The notes below the pieces were generated by a model. It saw only the letters and a program-made list of their open reading frames with translations. It had not been told where the DNA came from and did not search any database. A stretch of 39,835 nucleotides of DNA from Candidatus Hydrogenedens terephthalaticus JGI OTU-1 (lineage in GTDB: Bacteria; Hydrogenedentota; Hydrogenedentia; Hydrogenedentales; Hydrogenedentaceae). Every line of letters begins with the position of its first letter. The stretch's first letter is position 1. A program made the translations under genes and the position numbers. The DNA lies in assembly GCA_000493945.1 (NCBI GenBank), contig AWNW01000002.1:83866-123700 (forward strand). The letters run 5' to 3'. Below are positions 35,086 to 39,835 of the stretch, piece after piece.

Positions 35086-36916
35086 CTTTTATCTCCTCCC
35101 ACTTACCGTCTGGTTTAATGTATAAAATTCCAATATTTTTCCAGAATTCAAGACGGGCTATGTTGTGGGCTATTATTGCAGAGGTTAAATTATTTTGTGC
35201 TTTCGTTAAATCATTCTGAGCATCTACCAAATCTAATGCCGTTGCTCTACCCAATTCAGCAAGTAGATTTTGTTCTTCTACACGGCGTTGACTCAATTCA
35301 ACACTTTTTTGGGCTATTTCATAATTTCTTCTTGCTTGTTCAAGATTTCTCCATGATGTTCTGACATCAAGTTTTACTTCGTCTTCTTTCAAGGATAATT
35401 GCCGCTTTACTCTTTCATAATTTATCAAAGCAGTTCGGTAAGCATTTCTTTCTTCTTTCTGGTTCAGAGGCAAATCGAGATTTAGCCCACCACTATAAAC
35501 ACCTCTTCGAAAATCTAAATCTTCAAAATTGGTTTTTCCTTGATTGGTTACTGTCCCTTCTAAAAATAAGTCAACACCAGGTTTTAAGGCGTTTTCTGCA
35601 ATTTTAATCTTTCTTTCTGCATCTTCCACAACATCTTTCTGTGTGTATATTTCTAAGCGTGTAACCAACGCAACCTTTACCGCTTCATCATCGGTAATTT
35701 GGGGATGTTTTAATCCTTCTTCTTTTAATTTTACTAATTCCTTAGGGTCAAGCATTACATGACTGTCTGTAGATAAACCAATGGATATTTTAAATTCGTC
35801 TAATGATTCTTTATATCTTCTTAATGAATTTATCCATGTGTCCTCAGAACTCAATAATGCCTGTTGAATACGACCTATTTCTGTTAAAGTCTTTCTGCCT
35901 TCCTGTGCAAAAGCATTTTCACGGTCATAACTCGCTTTGAAATTTAAATAACTCTGATAGTTATTTTTTACAATATCTCGTTGTTCTAAGACGGAATAGT
36001 ATGCTTTGCATATACGGACTACAAACTCCTGACGATATCGGGTAAAATCGCGTAAATCATACAAAACATCCCTTTCTGCTTGTGTTAATCGCTCCGCGGA
36101 AATTTTTCTACCTCTTCCTCTCCACAAGGGCTGAGTAAATGAAGCTGATAAGACACTTCCTGCTTCTTCATTGGCATCTCCGTTTATAAATCGGAAGAAA
36201 TTGTTTGTCAGTTGTAAAGCCAATCTTCCTCCACCTAATAACAACATTGATACACCTGTTTGTAAAGAGCCTTTTGCTGATTGTTTGTCTATGATCTCAA
36301 CATCGGGCTTTGTCCATCCGGCAACATCTCCCGCTTGTTCTAATATTTGATGATACTGTCTTAACAATTGTGCGGATGTTCCCGTAAGAGATTGGATATT
36401 AGGTATTGAAGATTCGAATGCGTTTAAAGCACGGGTATAATCAGAAGGGACATTCTTATCGTAAGTTTGTTGGGTAATAGTAACTTTATTTCTATTTGAA
36501 AATATAGGAGTATATTTATACCGTTCTAAAGTCAAATTCAATGCAGAAAGATATAATGTTTCTTTTCGAGTTAGATATTCTCTACTGCAATTCATTGCTA
36601 TTTCAAGGGCTTTTTCAAGTGAAATCAGGTAATATTCCTGACCTTGATTTTTACTTGCTCCGAAGGCTTCATCTGTTTCTATATATATGGGTAGATTTTC
36701 TAATGGGTTATAATCTTGTTTTGCTTCTATGTTAAATTCCTTTAACATACCCGGGACTTCTTCGCTTTTTGTTTTGATTATCTGTAGTGTTTCTTTATCG
36801 GCTGATTTTTTATATCTATCTTTAGAACAGGAAGATAAGGACAGAGCAATAATTATACATATAAATAAACTAAGCGATATATTAAATGAGTATATGATTA
36901 GATTTAGTCTTTTCAT
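35075..36916 (-). CDS. TolC-family outer-membrane efflux lipoprotein
   Basis: A 613-residue outer-membrane channel subunit. The leader (1-29) ends ALSLSSC, a lipobox with Cys30, as in NodT/OprM-type members. An OEP domain repeat is visible twice: long helices such as LTQAERDVLYDLRDFTRYRQEFVVRICKAYYSV and RRVEEQNLLAELGRATALDLVDAQNDLTKAQNNL, the second being the classic closing segment. The N-terminal 100 residues form an extra region. It is the first gene of the four-gene efflux operon; 45 bases separate it from ribF. Confidence 0.92.
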   Translation of the reverse strand: MKRLNLIIYSFNISLSLFICIIIALSLSSCSKDRYKKSADKETLQIIKTKSEEVPGMLKEFNIEAKQDYNPLENLPIYIETDEAFGASKNQGQEYYLISLEKALEIAMNCSREYLTRKETLYLSALNLTLERYKYTPIFSNRNKVTITQQTYDKNVPSDYTRALNAFESSIPNIQSLTGTSAQLLRQYHQILEQAGDVAGWTKPDVEIIDKQSAKGSLQTGVSMLLLGGGRLALQLTNNFFRFINGDANEEAGSVLSASFTQPLWRGRGRKISAERLTQAERDVLYDLRDFTRYRQEFVVRICKAYYSVLEQRDIVKNNYQSYLNFKASYDRENAFAQEGRKTLTEIGRIQQALLSSEDTWINSLRRYKESLDEFKISIGLSTDSHVMLDPKELVKLKEEGLKHPQITDDEAVKVALVTRLEIYTQKDVVEDAERKIKIAENALKPGVDLFLEGTVTNQGKTNFEDLDFRRGVYSGGLNLDLPLNQKEERNAYRTALINYERVKRQLSLKEDEVKLDVRTSWRNLEQARRNYEIAQKSVELSQRRVEEQNLLAELGRATALDLVDAQNDLTKAQNNLTSAIIAHNIARLEFWKNIGILYIKPDGKWEEIKDVK

Positions 36917-36961
36917 GGTCTTTTTTGTTCGATGTTTTGTATAAAGACTATTCCATTGCTT

Positions 36962-37909
36962 TTATGGTTTTATAGAATTCTTATTCTTATTGAAATATTG
37001 TTTAATATATTCTACATCTTCCCGTATAGCATGAATAAGTTCTTCTCTACTTGAAAATTTCTTTTCGGGTCTTATATGTTTGTGAAAAACGATTTCTATT
37101 TTTTGTTCTAATATCTCTTCATTAAAATCAATAATATGGGCTTCAATGGCAAAATCTTGCTGTCGGATGGTAGGAGCAATCCCGATATTTACTGCTGCAG
37201 GGAAAATCCTTCCATCTTCAAGTATACATTCTGCAGAATAAACACCATGTGGAGGAACGGCACTATGAAACGGTGAAATATTTGCTGTGGGAAAGCCTAA
37301 TTGCTGACCTATTCCCCTTCCTTTAATAACTCTTCCTGAAAGGGAATACCTTCTCCCCAAATAATCAACTATTTTTTCCATTTCTCCATCCAACACCAGT
37401 TCTCTAATAAGAGAACTACTCACTCTTTCTCCCTGAATAATTAAGGGTGGAATTTGTTTTACCTTAAAACCGTATTTCTTCCCATATTTTTTAAGTAAAT
37501 CAAAATCACCTTCTGCATTTTTGCCAAATCTAAAATCATGTCCAACCACGACTGCATAAAGATGTTCGAAGTTAAGGAGGATTTTTGTTATAAACTCTTC
37601 GGGTAATAAATTAGCTGTTTCATGGTTAAATGGAAGAATAGTTGTAATTTTAATTCCGTTTTGTCTAAATAAACTTTGTTGTTTTTCCTCATTGGTAAGT
37701 ATTTTTAAGGGGAGATCCGGAGAAAAATAAGTTCGTGGATGGGGACGAAGCACCATAACACATGGAGTTCCATGATTTATATGGGCTAAAGATACTACTT
37801 CCTTTATTATTTCAATATGCCCTAAATGAACACCATCAAAACTGCCAATTGTTAAAACAACATTATCATCGTTTATTTTTGTTTTTCGTATATCTTTAAT
37901 GATTCTCAT
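36962..37909 (-). CDS. ribF: Bifunctional riboflavin kinase / FAD synthetase
   Basis: A 315-residue enzyme that makes FMN from riboflavin and then FAD. The N-terminal adenylyltransferase carries GSFDGVHLGH (22-31), VVGHDFRFGKNAEG and the VSSSLIR motif. The C-terminal kinase carries KGRGIGQQLGFPTANI and PPHGVYSAECI. The length is normal. It follows truB by 11 bases, the usual nrnA-truB-ribF order. Confidence 0.96.
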   Translation of the reverse strand: MRIIKDIRKTKINDDNVVLTIGSFDGVHLGHIEIIKEVVSLAHINHGTPCVMVLRPHPRTYFSPDLPLKILTNEEKQQSLFRQNGIKITTILPFNHETANLLPEEFITKILLNFEHLYAVVVGHDFRFGKNAEGDFDLLKKYGKKYGFKVKQIPPLIIQGERVSSSLIRELVLDGEMEKIVDYLGRRYSLSGRVIKGRGIGQQLGFPTANISPFHSAVPPHGVYSAECILEDGRIFPAAVNIGIAPTIRQQDFAIEAHIIDFNEEILEQKIEIVFHKHIRPEKKFSSREELIHAIREDVEYIKQYFNKNKNSIKP

Positions 37910-37920
37910 ATTATTTCTAT

Positions 37921-38809
37921 TTAACTAAATACTTTTTTGGGGACAAGGGAAGGACCTACGGCTGTTTTTGTAACACTTGCTATTCCTAAAAACATACCTT
38001 GTTTATTAAACACCTGAACAAGTTCTTTAGTTCCTTCGTTCATTTCTAAAATTTCGTCTGATTGAACTTTGTTCCCATGAATGAATAAATTTTCTCCGAA
38101 TGAGGAAAGTATAGTACGCGGTAAATCGAGAGATTGTTCTATACTTATGAGTCGTTTTTGAATCTCTTCTTTTGTTTCAAGTTTTTCAAGAGGGACTGCA
38201 TTATCAACACTATAGTTTCCAATCTTTGTTCGTTGAAGTTCTGTAAGAACTGCCCCACATCCTATCTTTTGCCCTAAATCATGGCATAAAGTCCGCACAT
38301 AAGTTCCTCTGGAACATGACACTCGAAACCATATATCGGGCAACTCTGTTTTTAGTACTGAAAACTCATAAACATTAATCTTCCTTGCTTCTCTTTCTAT
38401 GGTTAAGCCTTCCCTTGCTATTTTGTATAATCTTTTTCCACCTACTTTTATGGCACTGACCATAGGCGGAACTTGTTCTATCTCTCCTATAAACCCAGAA
38501 ATGTATTTTTTTATTTTATTTTCTGTTATACCCGTCCACGGATTTTCTTGTAGTATATTTCCATCAATATCATGTGAATCTGTAATTATACCTAATCGCA
38601 TTTTCCCTTCATAAGTCTTATCTAATGCGACAAAATATTCCGATAGTTTTGTTGCTTTACCTAAACATAAAATAAGCAGTCCTGTGGCATTGGGGTCTAA
38701 TGTTCCTGTATGACCAATCCTTTTTATCCCCGTTTTTTTTTCTTATGTAATCTACAACATCGTGAGAGGTTATTCCCGAAGGTTTGTCTATTAGTAAAAT
38801 TCCATCCAT
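37921..38809 (-). CDS. truB: tRNA pseudouridine-55 synthase TruB, frame broken at an A9 tract
   Basis: The product makes pseudouridine 55 in the T loop of tRNAs. Start ATG 38809 encodes MDGILLIDKPSGITSHDVVDYIRKK, the family N terminus, up to nine A's at 38733-38741. The next frame then encodes GIKRIGHTGTLDPNATGLL, with the catalytic Asp, and KTYEGKMRLGIITDSHDIDG, through to 37921. Removing one A gives a single protein of about 295 residues, the normal TruB length. As written, the first frame stops after about 50 codons, and the downstream open frame from ATG 38601 lacks the catalytic Asp. The rest shows no decay, so it is probably functional or a sequence error. Confidence 0.9.
38733..38741 (-). 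other. A9 homopolymer at the truB frame break
   Basis: Nine A's on the coding strand follow AG and precede CGGGG. Eight A's would read IRKKTGIKRIGHTGTLDP, matching the family without a gap. The sequence context and the error are nearly the same as in the kinase gene. Confidence 0.87.
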
Positions 38810-38819
38810 GTCCGCCCTA

Positions 38820-39835
38820 TTAATTCTCATCATTTATTTCTCTTTCAATTGCCCGCAATATTTCTTCTTTTGCTCTTTCTATTGGCATATTTAAGGTTCC
38901 ACCTGCTGCGCAACGATGTCCACCTCCTCCGTATTGAGTTAGAAATTCTCCAGCATGGAAATCTTTTCGGGAACGAATGCTAATTTTTGTCTTTTCGGAA
39001 TTTATCTCTGTAAACAAAATACCTACAGAAACGCCTTCTATATTTCTTAAGTTATTTACTAAATTATGACAATCTTCTACTGTTGCACCAATTTGTTCGA
39101 AATCTTTTTGTGTTAAACAGCTGTAAGAAACTTTTCCACGGACTTCCAATTTTGTTCGACTTAACATTCTCTTTAGTAGTTCAAATTGAGGAATGGTCAT
39201 TGTATCAAATATTTTTTCATTTATTTCTTCAAGGTCAAATTGTGTTTCCATAAGGTAGGAAGCAATCCGATGGGAACGAGCATTTGTATTAGAAAATCTA
39301 TATCCTCCTGTATCTGTTGCCTGTGCTACATATAGACATATTGCCGACTCTTCTGTAAAAGGTGTCTCCGTATTGAAAAATAGTTCTGCGATAATTTCAC
39401 CACAAGCCGCATAAGTAGGGTCTGCAAAACCCATTAAACCATTATCTTCTAATGTCTCATGGTGGTCAATGACCAATACTTTATGCTTTGTTTGAACCTT
39501 CTCAGCAACCTCTCCAATTCTTTCTAATGACGCAACATCTACGATAATAACAGTATCAACATCAATCCGTGGAAGTTTTTCATCATCTAAATAATATACT
39601 TTATCTGCTTTGGGGAGGAAAGAGTACATTTTAGGGATAGGTTTTTCTATTAATGGGATTATCTGATTTTTCCCTTGCGATTCTAACCAATACCAAAGCC
39701 CTATAAGACTCCCTAAGGCATCTCCATCCGGTCTTTCATGGGTAGTAATCATAATGCGTTCTGCAGATTTTATTTCTTCAATTATTGTGGGTAAGTCTAA
39801 TTTTATAAAAGGTTGTTCTGTTTTTTTCTGGTGAA
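38820..39835 (-). CDS. nrnA: NrnA-type DHH phosphoesterase (oligoribonuclease/pAp phosphatase), 5' end outside the window
   Basis: A DHH/DHHA1 enzyme that degrades nano-RNA and 3'-phosphoadenosine 5'-phosphate. TTHERPDGDALGS, IIVDVAS, VIDHHET and the C-terminal GGGGHRCAAGG are the metal and substrate motifs. An ATG at 39752 exists, but the frame stays open to the window edge. The upstream residues (LPTIIEEIKSAERI) form the helix that normally precedes the first motif, and no start codon occurs in 39753-39835, so the real start lies beyond the edge. It ends 10 bases before truB; rbfA or infB would be expected upstream. Confidence 0.93.
   Translation of the reverse strand, partial: HQKKTEQPFIKLDLPTIIEEIKSAERIMITTHERPDGDALGSLIGLWYWLESQGKNQIIPLIEKPIPKMYSFLPKADKVYYLDDEKLPRIDVDTVIIVDVASLERIGEVAEKVQTKHKVLVIDHHETLEDNGLMGFADPTYAACGEIIAELFFNTETPFTEESAICLYVAQATDTGGYRFSNTNARSHRIASYLMETQFDLEEINEKIFDTMTIPQFELLKRMLSRTKLEVRGKVSYSCLTQKDFEQIGATVEDCHNLVNNLRNIEGVSVGILFTEINSEKTKISIRSRKDFHAGEFLTQYGGGGHRCAAGGTLNMPIERAKEEILRAIEREINDEN

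Noticed and set aside
38601..38603. ATG 38601 as the true truB start
   Set aside because: It would give a TruB without its catalytic Asp. The missing N terminus is plainly encoded just upstream in another frame.
39750..39752. ATG 39752 as the nrnA start
   Set aside because: In-frame codons upstream encode the helix that normally precedes the first motif, and the frame is open to the window edge.
1..39835. CRISPR arrays, insertion sequences, prophage genes or integration sites
   Set aside because: No regularly spaced repeats, transposase-like motifs, integrases or flanking direct repeats were seen; the tRNA-Met is not followed by foreign-looking genes.

Overview
The window is a dense, visibly AT-rich bacterial chromosome segment. 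Nearly every base lies in or next to a gene, and I see no insertion sequence, prophage or CRISPR array. Gram-negative envelope genes (a TolC-like outer-membrane lipoprotein with a MacA/MacB-type transporter), Tat-exported and lipoprotein enzymes, BNR (sialidase-fold) and ceramidase-like hydrolases, and a surface protein with Glu-Gly repeats and a Cys/membrane/Arg tail suggest an uncultured-type anaerobe of the PVC or Hydrogenedentota kind. That placement is inference from style and gene content, not proof.

Layout. 1-4.4 kb: 3' end of a surface PASTA protein, then mltG and ruvX (minus strand), an unknown protein, an aldo/keto reductase and an elongator tRNA-Met. 4.5-6 kb: exonuclease III and a PduO-type cobalamin adenosyltransferase. 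6-13.7 kb (minus strand): a compact thiC-dusB-araD-hydrolase run, valS and an M50 protease. 13.8-19 kb: the most unusual region, a tightly coupled five-gene minus-strand operon (DRTGG-like; HATPase + ferredoxin + [FeFe]-hydrogenase-like + FeS fusion; DRTGG; PHP; HATPase) facing an unknown protein that looks like degenerate ATPase folds. 19-23 kb: a 5'-nucleotidase-like enzyme, a lipoprotein, Hsp20 and a Tat-type aldo/keto reductase. 23-28 kb (plus strand): two tandem hemerythrins, an ArsB/NhaD-type permease, a BNR lipoprotein and a ceramidase-like protein. 28-37 kb (minus strand): TolC - adaptor - ABC ATPase - ABC permease, then an Eis-like acetyltransferase and a sensor histidine kinase. 37-39.8 kb: the conserved nrnA-truB-ribF group, with nrnA running off the right edge.

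Main observations. (1) The hydrogenase-like fusion keeps four cysteines that could hold the H-cluster cubane but has lost the proton-transfer cysteine and the lysine of the canonical motifs. It sits in an operon of regulatory-type domains with no catalytic hydrogenase genes in view, which fits a redox or hydrogen sensing and signalling module better than an enzyme. (2) The only two nine-base A tracts that I found within genes each break the reading frame (truB and the histidine kinase), in both cases by exactly one extra A, whereas the A8 tracts I checked in other genes are in frame. This is either a homopolymer sequence error or expression through polymerase slippage. (3) One of the two hemerythrins has lost an iron-ligand histidine. 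(4) Five convergent gene pairs end within 4-6 bases of each other without a visible terminator.
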